Assembly (NCBI GenBank): GCA_002633005.1
Contig: NMRA01000152.1
Span: 300,833-364,832, forward strand
Source of the DNA: Phoronis australis
Taxonomy: Eukaryota > Phoronida > Phoronidae
DNA length: 64,000 bases
Direction: 5' to 3'
This document shows positions 45,106 to 56,530 of this stretch, piece by piece; the stretch's first letter is position 1, and every line of letters starts with the position of its first letter. The notes under the pieces were generated by a model, which made no database searches, was not told the origin of the DNA, and worked only from the letters and a program-made list of their open reading frames with translations. The position numbers and the translations under genes are program-made.

Positions 45106-48100
45106 CTGAAACAAATAATAGTGTGAATTTTAGAAACAGTTCGACCGCAACTTTTGAGGTGACGTTATGAGCAACAACTTGTACGTATACGGACGCGCTA
45201 TGCGACCTCAGGCTTTGTTTGACGACCTGATAAAAATCTGGCGTCGCCACGAAGTCGTCGCGCTCAAAGTACCCAACAGGAAGTAAAAACAAGCATGAGA
45301 GGGAGGGGAAAGTTGGTCGTTACCGAGCATGCGACCTTGGGCAAAGCGGCGGGCATTTCTCGACATCGCCGGTTTTTCATTTTCGGCTACTGCTAATACG
45401 CTTTGTTTGTAGCGAACAGTACTTTCGCAATCGGCGACCTCACTATGAGTTCTCGTTTGGCGATCTGAGAAATTTGCTAGCACGAATTTGGCGACTTGAG
45501 GTTTTGCTAAGCGTCAAGCACTGTGTGTAGTGTCAAATACAAAGCTCAATCCCCCAAACCTGTCTGCAAAGTGACCTGATTTCGTGATTTCAACAAGTTT
45601 CATTAATCGAAAACTGAAATTACCACACACGTTACAAAATATCGACCCTAACATTTGTGCAAGACTGAGGCTAGGTAGCAGAATGAGGACTGCTGCTGTG
45701 ATTGGACGGTGACGTAGAGACGTTGAATTATGGGATAGAATTCATGAATTCTGGGATTGAGTTCACTGCTTCCGTTCCATAAGCGAAGACTTCTTATTGC
45801 CAGTGAAAGATAATGTCTTGCGGCTTACGGAACTCGACGACAATTTCTTCCGCTCCTCCCCACCACTGTTCGCCACAACATATTCACCCCCCCCGCCCCC
45901 AGATGCCGCGGGTGTGGCTCAATGTGGCTAAGAGGCGGGGTCCCAAATTTGTAGCATTGTTAGCATCATGGGCGGCGCAGGACAAACCATTCTTTCATGG
46001 AGAAAATGTAAAGGCTATATTTTAATGAAATTTAAAAAATCATCATGAAGTACGTTCATTACTTCTAGAGAAATTTACCAAGGTTTTCTTGAAAAAATAT
46101 GGGGTGCCGGCACCACCCCCGCTCGTTGCAGGCTGCCCATAATACGACACTGAAAGCAACTCACTTTCAGGAGGTACGTTCCGTAAAAGCAAGAACCTGT
46201 CGCATGAAGCTAGTTAGTGCGGTCAGGTGCTTCGCTTATAATGCATAGCGATATAATGCGAAGACTTGTATAATCTTGCGTTTTCGTGAGTTTCTTGCGT
46301 CTACGTTCTGCTTTAATTTAGTACGAAAACAGTTCAGAATTGCACAAATGTTACCGAGGCTGCGTTCCATGCAGCAAGATTTTTGGGGCAAATATTTACG
46401 AGATATCGCAATGCATTAAAAGCGAAACATGTAATCTCACTCGCGAGTAGACTGTTGCGTTACGGAACGGGCTTTTGTTTTAAGTAACAAGAGGGCAGCA
46501 CCAGTATACATTTGAGAGCCTGATTGCGCCTTCTGTTTTGTCAAGCAGACGGCGGTCCTGCATTTGTGTTTTACGCGATACAGTTGCAGTTTCTGACAAA
46601 CACGTCGATACAATGAATAATCAATACTTGCATGTCAGTAGGTTACAAACAACGCGCGTCGTTCTTACGCTGAAAACATAACAGAGTAGCCGCCCACACA
46701 TTTAGTATTTAAAGATCAGTTGACGATGCTCAAGAAATTGATAGCTAAACTGGCTTTTGTTAAGGTGCATGAACACTGCAGAGATTAATGCCTCAGCGAT
46801 GGAGACAACATGATGTGGCGCATTAACACTCGGCACATTTAATATCTAGATGAATAGTGGAAATGAAAGATTGACTTGCCATCTATGGAAGAGGAACTGG
46901 GGCGAGAAATGATATGACAGGTTAAGCTGTTGCCATGGATAGGCGACAGCGTTAACGCACACGTGCACTTTTGCGCGCGCCTATAATATTACGTACATTT
47001 TGCAAGGGTGGAAAAATTACAAATACCCGTAATAGTCAATGGTCCCTCGATTGTAGGACTATATTTCCTAAGCTGTTTCGCCTGAATATTTTTCTTATAT
47101 GACTAAATAGAGTATTTATAATTCATTAGATAAGAAGTGCAAACATTTTTGGTAAGAATGATTTTTTTTGATTTAACGGACAAAAATAGGTTATTTTGGC
47201 CAGCAATAGGCAATGTGACAGACTAAGAAACCTTATGTGGTAGCTGCGGTGACAAACTGAATCCTCCGCGGGTACCAGAGAAGGTGCTTTTTGGCGGATA
47301 GACAAAAAGTACTGTTAAAATGGTTTAGCCGTAGTTAGTTTTGTTTGATGACGAAGAAGCGGCTAATGAAAACACGTTTGTATGCATAGCACGCATCGGA
47401 GTGTTTTTAGGAGTGTTTGCAAGGGTCTGGAAAAAATAATCAACTTGCTGAGGATTTAATCAGTCAGGGATAATATAAAATTACGAACATGTCGCAATTA
47501 AGTTCTGTTTATTTTAAAAATTATGTCATGTTGAAAGGGAACCACTCCCTTGGGCGTTTCATTAAAGCTGGTTTGTGATAAAAATTATTGTGCACTGATT
47601 TTGAAGGAGCAACAAACCAGCCCTCCATTCTCTCGCTGTTTCAAAATTGCTATCCAGATGTTCCTCAGTCAAATTAAAATTCCATGATGAAGCTGACAGT
47701 TCGCTAATGTTTGAGACATTAATCGACAATAAAATCTGACTCCCACGGTGTTTTAAAGGCTCTTTCCTATACAGTTAAGTCAGCCACTTTCGAAGCTTCG
47801 ATGGTGGTTAACCGCGAAGTTAAGGGCTATCATTCCCACCAGCTTTGGAGTTATTCAGGCAGTTAATTCAGCGGAGGTATCGCAAGGTGGCTGAGTGTCG
47901 GTTGATCTGACCAGAGGCAGTATGGCGGCAACTCATTTTGCGTACGTCACTAATTTTTGATACAGCGCTGACTTTATTACCCTTGTTTTGTGTATAGTTA
48001 CGTCTGTAAGAACGACAAAAATAGTTCGTTTTGCCTGTCTCGACTACTAGACGGAAATAAATTAAACTCTGTTGTTTGTTTCATAAATTTTGAGCCACAG

Positions 48101-48339
48101 AGAGACAAACAAATAGTTATGAGTTCCAAAGTTCTTAAAAAGAAATAGACTACGCATCATTTGAGAAAACGTCTGCGCACATCTCATTAGAAACTTCTAC
48201 GAACTTTATACATTAATTATAATTCAATAGTTAGGAGAAATATTGTGTATACCAATTTGAACTTGCAGGACAAAACTCCAAAGCCGTCATGTTTTTAATA
48301 TTATGAATGGTTTCTGCTCTTCAGTGAGTATAAGCTTAC
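45106..48339 (-). other. RGK gene intron
   Basis: Intron of 3.2 kb with GTAAGC donor and TTTCAG acceptor. It includes a part copy of the GGGCGGCGCA repeat near 45968 and a C-rich tract near 45890. No nested gene is supported. Confidence 0.7.
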
Positions 48340-48523
48340 CTTCTAGAGATATTTGCCTTAGCCGCACAAGATCACTTTTGTTCCCAACCAAAATTACTGC
48401 AGTAGATCTGTGTTCTTCTTTTCGCAGCTTGAACAGAATGTCTGTGGCACGCTCAAACGACCCTCTGTCGGTCACGGAGTAAACTACAACGTAAGTGTCT
48501 GGGCAAACATCCCTCAACGATGT
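48340..48523 (-). CDS. RGK-family small GTPase, internal exon (G4 region)
   Basis: Acceptor TTTGTTTCAG at the right, donor GAAG|GTAAGC at the left. The 184 nt encode TSLRDVCPDTYVVVYSVTDR, then GSFERATDILFKLRKE and TAVILVGNKSDLVRLRQISL. YVVVYSVTDRGSFERA and the G4 motif NKSD are close to vertebrate Rem/Rad/Gem. It begins in phase 0 after the exon at 49843 and ends one base into a codon, matching its neighbours exactly. Confidence 0.92.
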
Positions 48524-49842
48524 CTGAAACAAAACACGATCTCACATTTACTCGCGGTACCCACCAGCCAAGCACTACAAAGACGAGGCATGCAAAAAAC
48601 ATAAAGCGACGTATTTTTAGTGTATGACTTTTGCCTTTGTAATCTGTTGCAGCTATAGCCTATTTTGTTTTGAAACTCTAAAACCGCAGAGACGTGATTT
48701 CCGATAAATTCCTTTTTTATTTTCATTGCAAACTAAAAGGACAATCTCACGATAAGAGTGCTAGAAAAATAGCCTTTCTTATAGTCTTATCCCAAAGCAC
48801 CAAGCTCCCAGCAAACGTTTTCCATTAGCTCCAGGCCCTCACTACTAAGTACATGTAGGGCCTACCGAGCACACGGGTTCGAGATCTGTGCTCCCTGCCT
48901 GGCTAGTCTTACACTACATGTGCATTTTCTCCCTGTGCTCGAACTTTGACCAACTAGAGTGAGTGAAAGAAGGATACCCCCATGGAAACCAGTGGCGATA
49001 ACTGAAAGGGTTTACATAACTAAAAAATGTACTAAACAAAAAGCTTTCACGTGGACAGGACAGAAGAATTTTGGCGAATAGGAAATTCTAATTGAGCGGA
49101 TTTTTGTACGTTGTACAAGGAAACGGACGGCCCTTGATTCAGAGATAAAAATTCTCAAAACCGCATTCTCAATAATCGCGGAAAATTAAATTCAATCGGT
49201 GTCCCCGGGAGAAGTCTGAAACATGGACACAAAAATGCGAATGGGAGTGAAAACTCGTAAAATATATTCTAGTTTCAATTTCAAACAATTCAAAACCAAT
49301 GAAAAATGATAAATAAAAGACAAGAACTCGACATCTTTAAGAGTACGAAATATGAAAATCCGGTCAAACCGGTTTTGCTATCTTGTTTGAATTGCACAAA
49401 TACGACTTGTGTTAAGTCAGAAAAAAATCTCAGCAGGGAGCCGTTGAAATGAAAAGAACGGAAATTCAAGAATCAGCCAATACTCAGAGTTACCTAGGAA
49501 ACGAAATAGCTATGCACCTATTGTAGATGGCAATTGGTCTTGAAATTCTATTCATGCATCTTGTGTGCTTGTTCAACTTGAATGGAAACGCAAGTGTGTA
49601 TATGTGGGTAACTAGGTACTGACTTCCGCTAATTGTGTGGCACCGACAAACGAATACATGTACAGTGATCGATCGCGTAACCGACAACGAGCACCCACAT
49701 ATACATGTATTTTGTTTTAAATAACATGGTATCCATTTTAGTTAATAAAACATTTCGTGTATATCTTCTAGGCACGGCATAGAAAATTCCATGCATTCCG
49801 ATAATTCAAATATCCTTCGTGACTGAAGATCACGTGACTCAC
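48524..49842 (-). other. RGK gene intron
   Basis: 1.3 kb between donor CAG|GTGAGT and the acceptor at 48524. A B-box-like GGGTTCGAGATC on the plus strand near 48877 hints at a tRNA-derived SINE remnant but has no clear A box. Confidence 0.7.
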
Positions 49843-49925
49843 CTGGTCGTCTGCTTCAGTAAACAACATGGTGGACTCGACATCGTCTAATAGCACAGAT
49901 ACCGACTTTTCTGTTAACTCGTCAT
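49843..49925 (-). CDS. RGK-family small GTPase, internal exon (switch region)
   Basis: The acceptor TATATTTGCAG leads into 83 nt encoding DELTEKSVSVLLDDVESTML then FTEADDQ, ending CAG|GTGAGT. This corresponds to the RGK switch I-II region, where the canonical DxxG of Ras proteins is replaced; here no DxxG is present either, as expected for RGK. The exon starts two bases into a codon, so at least one upstream exon (P-loop and N-terminus) is missing. A search of the minus strand to 64000 for a GxGK(S/T) codon pattern found none, so that exon probably lies off the right edge. Confidence 0.88.
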
Positions 49926-52900
49926 CTGCAAATATAGGATTAAACCATGGTCAACAACAATGTACCATTACTTATTAAGCATTTTCATTGATAGTTAATC
50001 AGATGCGTTTAAATACAAAGATTTAAAGCTCTATTTAGTGTTTGGTCACGCCCAACCCATTTTCAGTCATATGTGTTTCAGTGCATAATACAAAATGACG
50101 AACTCAGCCGTCGGGTACAAGTATTGTTATTTCTTGTCAAGCCAAAAAGTCGCTACCCTTTCTAATTTAAGGAAGGTACAAGTTGACACCCCTTGGATTA
50201 CGGCAAATGACCTGTTATGAAATTCAACTGAGTCCTTGTTTTAAATAGCCACCTGTTATGAAATTCAACTGCATCCTTGTTTTACATAGTCAAAGTCGGA
50301 ATCGTACAACATAGCATCTTTCAAAATCCTCGTGTATAGCAATTTGCATGAAGCTTTTTTGACCTTTTAAATACGGCAATTCAACAAGAGTATCCAATAA
50401 GTCGTGCTCGTTTATCCATGTTTTTATTTTATTCATTCGCCCAATGACACGACACATTGAATCAACATCATGTCATGATCAGTTCTTTGTCACCATTTAC
50501 GCCAAGTTACGCATAACATGCGAATGATTCACAAGAAACTTCTACGTCTCAAAATGTCAGGGTATGACAGAAATTAGACTCCATTTCTGTCAACTAGGAG
50601 GTAAAGGATTTTTAAAAAATCGCGTGAAATCTGGCTACCTTAATATCCATCCAAATCATAGGAATGAACCGTGGGTGAAGCTGAATCTTGCCTACCAAGT
50701 ACTATACGGCTACCTAACGATAAGCCACGTTTTATCATGTCGATACTAGAAAATAGCTATCTAAATGTTTTCCACGCATTTGCTATAACAGATTTTTATG
50801 ATCTTGAACACTGAAGTCGCACATTTTATCAATTAATTACTTTAAAAGAGTTCACTGCGCAAAGTATTTAAGCATATTTCCCTTTGATGTTGAAAAGATA
50901 ATTCTTCACCTCGGTATACCTTAAGTGTTATCTGTAAAATATAAACTGTTGCTTATTAATGAATTCCAGGCTATTTTAGGGTGGAATTCATCAATAAGTA
51001 GCTAAAAGCACCCATTAATCAGTATAAAAACTTCTATGTTTTTGTTGGTTAAAATACTGCACGTCGCTGATAGCGGTTACATGCATGTTTCCAACGTGCC
51101 GTGAATCACAAGGCCAATCAAATTCACGCAACTGTCATGATCGGGCTGCGCACGCCACGTATTCCACCAAAAAACCCTAATCTACAAATTGCTACGGCAA
51201 CAGCCGAACTAAAATCTGCACAGTCCAGTTAACTCACTTGCTTTCTGCTCAAACCTAACCTACAGTTAAGCACGTGGGCTGCCGGGCAAACCAGAACAAA
51301 GACGTGGGTGGGATGGAAAGAATGCCTTCCTGCTGTCCCCTTGTCTGCAAACTGCACTGGAACAGCACTGACAAAGTTGTTCACCGCGTATAAAACTACA
51401 CATACCGCGATGGGGCACTGCGATTTGATTCATTTCTCGGCGAGGACGTTGGCATCTGGCGCAATGGCAGCGAATATTTTGAGAGGTATGAAAAGGTGAA
51501 AAGTCCGCTCATACAGGTAATCAAAACATATTAAGATTCCGGGAAAATGTGACGTCTGGCGAAGCAAAAAAATACAGTTACAGAATGTCAGTCATCGAAC
51601 TCATCAATCGGCAGCTTCTCTTATTCCAAGCAAATCAACTCTCTGCTCCTCGGACTCTTTTGGTACATATGACATTAAGGACGCAAGCGATTCATTTACA
51701 ATTGGCATTTGGCAAGCTATTACGTTCTTAAATGCCATTATAAGGCCAGTATTCATTTGAACGCAATTTAGGAATATTGGTCTGAAATTAAATGACACTT
51801 CGTACGTGTTCTAAATGTTTCGCACATGTGATCTAGAGGCTGTCGCCGCATGTAATTATTTGAAATTTGTAAGCATATTGTTTCACGGAACGTAATGGTG
51901 CTAATATGAACAATTCGAAATGGTTTAAAGTAACAATGTCTTTGTAATATTACTCTATGCATTGAAACAAATATCTAAAAAGATGCAGCATAACGATATT
52001 CAAGTCAGCTGGCCTAGCATGCGAACATGTACCTAAAGGTCGTTACAGTCCATCGAATTAATTATCGTCCGAATGTCAGCAACAAAAATGCCATGGAAAT
52101 ACCATTGGCCTTCCTATAAAGAGATGGTAGGGATTAGTATATTTTACTTATAAACTAAGACGGCATGACATTAATTTTGTTTGACAAATGGAGCAAATGC
52201 CGTGCTCGCGCTTCGGCTGTTTTTCGCTCATATTTAGTGGAAAGTGCGTCATCGTACCATACTTTTTAACTTCTACCTTGCTCTTTGCTCTAGTAGAAGC
52301 TGCTGTTCGACTTTTCCACGTTTAAAACAGCACCCATGTTTCAGATACAGATCTCAAAAAGATCATGCATGTGAGTGTATAGCACAGATTACGTTAAATA
52401 TCGTACTTGCCCGCCACCTAGCGGATGAGTTCACAAACAAGGTGACTGAACGGTCATTGGCCATATGTGAAGGAAGTGTACACCCACAAGGAGTTGCGTT
52501 TGATCACTTACTCGGAAATGGATGGATTTAAACACAGTTTCAAAGCGGCTATGAAAGAAAATTTGTCGTTTCCATTTCTACAAAGGTTTACATAGGGCAC
52601 TTGACACAAATGCTTTCCGGTAATTTAACCGTGAAGGTCTCGGATAAGGACGCCTTGCATTACTTTGCCTTACTATAGGCTTTACAAAGGGTTCAGTTAG
52701 TCCAGCACATTTTCCTCAGGTGTTCGTCAACGGAAATACTTCTTCATTAACGGTTTTGATTCGTGCAGTATTTTCGTTTATTGTATGTTAAGGCACCTTA
52801 AGCGATCCCAACTGTTTAACACAGATAAACTGGTTCTCCAAGAGTCGCTGGCATACACCCTCTACACACACTCGCATTCCCAGTACACACCAGATAATTT

Positions 52901-53599
52901 AAAGTATTCAAGATTTGTTCACGCCTATAGATTTGTGTAATGCGACATTACATGGTGCGTTTTGAACATTATAAAACAACACCAGTGATGTGCTGTCGGC
53001 CGAATTACAGTATTTCTAAATATTGCCGTTTTTTTCAATAACTCCCGACTAAATTTTATCAAGTCTTTCACTATAAAACTTCGACCTTGGTTGCTATCCT
53101 GAATAGATCAAGAGAGAGCATATGTACAATTTCCGTACAGAACAAAACTTTTATTGGAAGCATGGCCTCTTAATAGCGACAATAAAACATTTGCCATTTT
53201 AACCTCAATCTTACCCTCGCAGGGTTCAGGTGGGATATTGGTAAACACACTCACGTATAAGCGAGTGGTTAACAATTAGAACCGACGGCGCTAATAACTG
53301 AGTCAACACGAGACCACCGTTTGAACGTTGACAGATAATAATGAAACTACCTCGTATTACCTCTGCTAACGAATCAATAACTTAGGTGTTTTGAAATAAA
53401 GTCAAGAGTCTGTCATAACCTCGTAGGGTCAACTGTAACCTAAAGGACAACAATGAGAATTAAACAGATGCTGATATATTTCTGTACACTCACGGAGTTT
53501 TAATAAATAACACGCCGAAAATCACCGGAATCAAACATGATAGTTTGTCAGGTCACAGAAACGTTCTACAGTACGACAGCCGTATTAAAGAAATGAATT
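49926..53599. other. No assignable gene; one small tandem repeat
   Basis: Two adjacent 41 bp copies (CCTGTTATGAAATTCAACTG then CATCC or AGTCC TTGTTTTA) occur at about 50211-50292. The rest gives no recognisable coding or mobile sequence and is probably RGK intron. Confidence 0.4.
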
Positions 53600-53880
53600 C
53601 TTCATTATTCAAACATTTAGTGGTCAAATCCCAAAATGAGTATTATGGGAATTGTGTCCCACAAATCTTGAATTATATCTGATAATTCGTGATTTGCATC
53701 CCGCAATTCAACATTCGAACCTCACCGACTAACCACTTCAGTGGCAGCCATTTTCTTAGGTGACGGTAGTAGGGCCTCGATAATGCTCGAGAAACACTCG
53801 CCTTTCATTCACGGGATTTTGCGTGGTTTTGCGTGAACTCATTAACAGTTCAGCTGTAGTTTTCAAAATGTAATGTCAAC
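53600..53880. repeat. Dispersed repeat W, copy 1
   Basis: The blocks TCCCAAAATgAgTATT, CAATTCAACA, ACCACTTCAGTGGCAGCCAT and AAACACTCGC are shared in order with 55785-55925, at moderate identity and with gaps. No coding potential. Confidence 0.5.
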
Positions 53881-55600
53881 TACACCCACTTAATTTCTCG
53901 ACTTCGGTGCACGAATTCCAATCATCTAATATGTGCCGAGATGTAGGATATATATGGAGGGCGCCATAAATATATGTGCCAGTGGGGAGTACATGTAGGT
54001 ATGGACTTGTCTAATCTGTCGTAAAAATAATGGCATAATCTGTTGATCGTGTTTCTTATTAGGTTGATCGTTTGATCCCGAGTTAATGATCGGGAAATGG
54101 CTAATAAGTTGTTATGAAATCCTCATGTAAACCGGCGATATTCCCTAATAGCCTATAAACGTCAAGTGGAATTTGCAGATCTATTTTTATTCGCGACTAA
54201 TAACGCCATTTCACGTATGACTCGATTGTCGTGTCCTTAAATAGCGTTCAACTCATGTCAAATCGTGCATAAAAATGCTTCGACAACGAATGGCAAAATA
54301 TGAGTAATGGATAAAATAATACATACAATTATGAAAGTTGCTTTTTCGCTATTTAGTGAGTTATGACTTAGAGACAACCTAATAACTCATGAGAAAGCAA
54401 ACACATTCAAAGGCCTCGTCAGTGGCATCTGTTTAACGCCAGGTGTCGTTCCTTTTTGCAGTCGAGTATTCGACACAATTAAACTTGCGCGAACGTAAAC
54501 AAGCTGCGTGCTAACATGTTCCTCGGTTCGGCTAAAATTAAATTTAAAATGCGTAGGTTCGAAGCTTTCGTAGTCTGTGAGGTAAACATTACAATGTTGA
54601 TTTTTTATTACTTGGTTTGTCCATTTTCACCTGTCCTCCAGACAATTACACGCTCCTACAAACAGGTGCATGCATTTGATCTGCTCACTCAGCAGCAGGT
54701 AATGCGCTTGATATCAAGATGAGCAAATACACGATTCCACAACTTAGTCTATGCCATGGGTGGCCAAGGATGAGATTAGGGTCTAAAAATAGTTTGTCAT
54801 GGTTTATTTTAACTTCACGCCCACTGCACTGTGTGTAAAGGTGTGCAATAAATGAATGCGCATGCGTAATTTCAGGTGGACTGCGCGGCATTACAAACAA
54901 GTTGATTTATAAGTCTCAGGTGTTATACTGCAAGGTTTTAGATGCTTCTGTCAGCCTGTGAGGCCATCTTGGCCTATGTAACTTGGAGACTAGCATGAGA
55001 TTTGTTGAATATAAGATAATGAAAATGTAAATTTGATTACAAATATTAGGTAACTTACATATATAAATATAACATTAAGTGGTTCCGGACACAGAAAACA
55101 GATGTTTTTGGGCTTTGGAAACCGACAGTCGCTAATACTTGATATCAGGTTCGATGAGATGAATTGTCACGCGGGGTCATTTTAAGTAATGAGCTTGTCC
55201 TCAAGAATTACCGGACTGTCTATTTTTGCCAAGTCCAGGCGTCTTTCCTTGCTGGATTAAGGAACAAAATGAGGCAATTATTATAGCGGAAAGTGGTTTA
55301 AGTCGAAAGTTCTATTTTGGCAGCTATGGTGGGTTTGTAGCGCCGCTAACGAAAATAATTGCTGGGTTGATTGAAACCTCGACTCCACCTGCCGATGAAA
55401 TTGAACTCCGGAAAACCATTTTGTAATCTAGACAACGAGTCTGATAGCAAATTATTTCCCTAAACACATGGCAGAAAATGAGTAATAATTTGTAGTAAAT
55501 TGGAAATTGAACGTTTTGCTCGTTTCGGCGGCTGTTATATCGATCCATAATTCTCAGCTCAGTATAGACAGGTTGACGTTTGAGGATGGCCCAGAGCCTC
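53881..55600. other. No assignable gene
   Basis: A 66-codon plus frame at 55226-55426 and a 99-codon minus frame at 55324-55623 overlap; neither has a recognisable domain. Confidence 0.4.
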
Positions 55601-55619
55601 AAAAAACAAATGTACCGGC

Positions 55620-55710
55620 TCAAGAAACACTACGTCAGTAAAGTGACATATTCGGAAGCCCAACATGGTTCGAACCCAAGACATCAGTGGCAGTAGTCCG
55701 ACGCTCTACG
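55620..55710 (-). mobile_element. tRNA-derived SINE head, 5' truncated
   Basis: On the minus strand TAGAGCGTCGGAC (55708-55696) is an A-box/D-arm sequence and TGGGTTCGAACC (near 55678-55667) is a B-box/T-arm, about 30 bp apart as in a tRNA-like RNA polymerase III promoter. The tRNA 5' strand and a full cloverleaf are missing, and non-tRNA sequence follows, so it is a SINE and not a tRNA gene. Confidence 0.65.
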
Positions 55711-55744
55711 GGATAGAATTCAACAGACAACAATACACTAATGA

Positions 55745-55960
55745 ATATTCGCAGCAAAAAAAAACGAAACATGTGAATGAAATCCCAAAATTCATTATTT
55801 CAATCCCATAATTCAACACCGACCAATCACTTCAGTGCCTGCCATTTTAGCTAATATATGTACACGCTATGATCCCGAATATAATGGCTAAACACTCGCT
55901 TTTTTTCGCGTGATTTAGGAAAGTCTTGGGAGATCTTGTGTGCGAGACACTTGGTAGAGC
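55745..55960. repeat. Dispersed repeat W, copy 2
   Basis: Shares with 53600-53880 the order TCCCAAAATTCATTATT, CATAATTCAACA, CACTTCAGTG.CTGCCATTTT and AAACACTCGC. Preceded by a run of nine A residues. Confidence 0.5.
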
Positions 55961-56384
55961 TAAAGCCACCGTGTCAAGTATATGATTATTTTAAGCGCAT
56001 TTTACTGATAAGGTCATCGGCCTCGATTTCAGTTAATTCTATCAAATGACTAGAAGCCATACAGGGAATCGGCGTTCTGATAAAATCACAAAAACACAAT
56101 GGATTATGCTGTTTCATAGCTCTGGTCAAACCAAAGAAACCTGTCCCACCCATCCACAATCCCAAAGATGCGTTCTTGGCCTTCGACTGCGAAACCACGA
56201 AGCACGGAAAATGATGAGAAGTAATCAATTACTACACAAATCCGTGGAATTAAGAATTAATTCGTCAGAGATCTTTGGTCATAAAATCAGAAGCTCTGTT
56301 CAACTAGCCTATACAGTGGTCGTTTATTCGCAAATATAAGATACTAGACTATCGTCAGCCCATCTACTGATATGCGCCACTGGA

Positions 56385-56530
56385 ACATATGCGCGCGCGA
56401 ACCATTGATTCTTGAAAACGAATCGGACGTGATGCGGATCGTTTTTGTTCGTTTCCATGTCTTCTTGTTAGTGTACATTAAGATGCAAATCGCAAGCCTA
56501 CGTATGATTCAATGGTTCGCGCGGATGGTT
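56385..56530. repeat. Inverted repeat with ~17 bp arms
   Basis: GCGCGAACCATTGATTC near 56396 and GATTCAATGGTTCGCGC near 56506 are inverted with one offset base, about 95 bp apart. Could be a small foldback element. Confidence 0.6.

Noticed and set aside
48840-48910. B-box-like GGGTTCGAGATC in the RGK intron
   Set aside because: No convincing A box or acceptor stem; at most a SINE scrap.
50641-55260. Candidate GxGK-like codon strings on minus (near 50690, 52405, 55235)
   Set aside because: None has GK followed by S or T in an open frame with the RGK P-loop context and a suitable donor.
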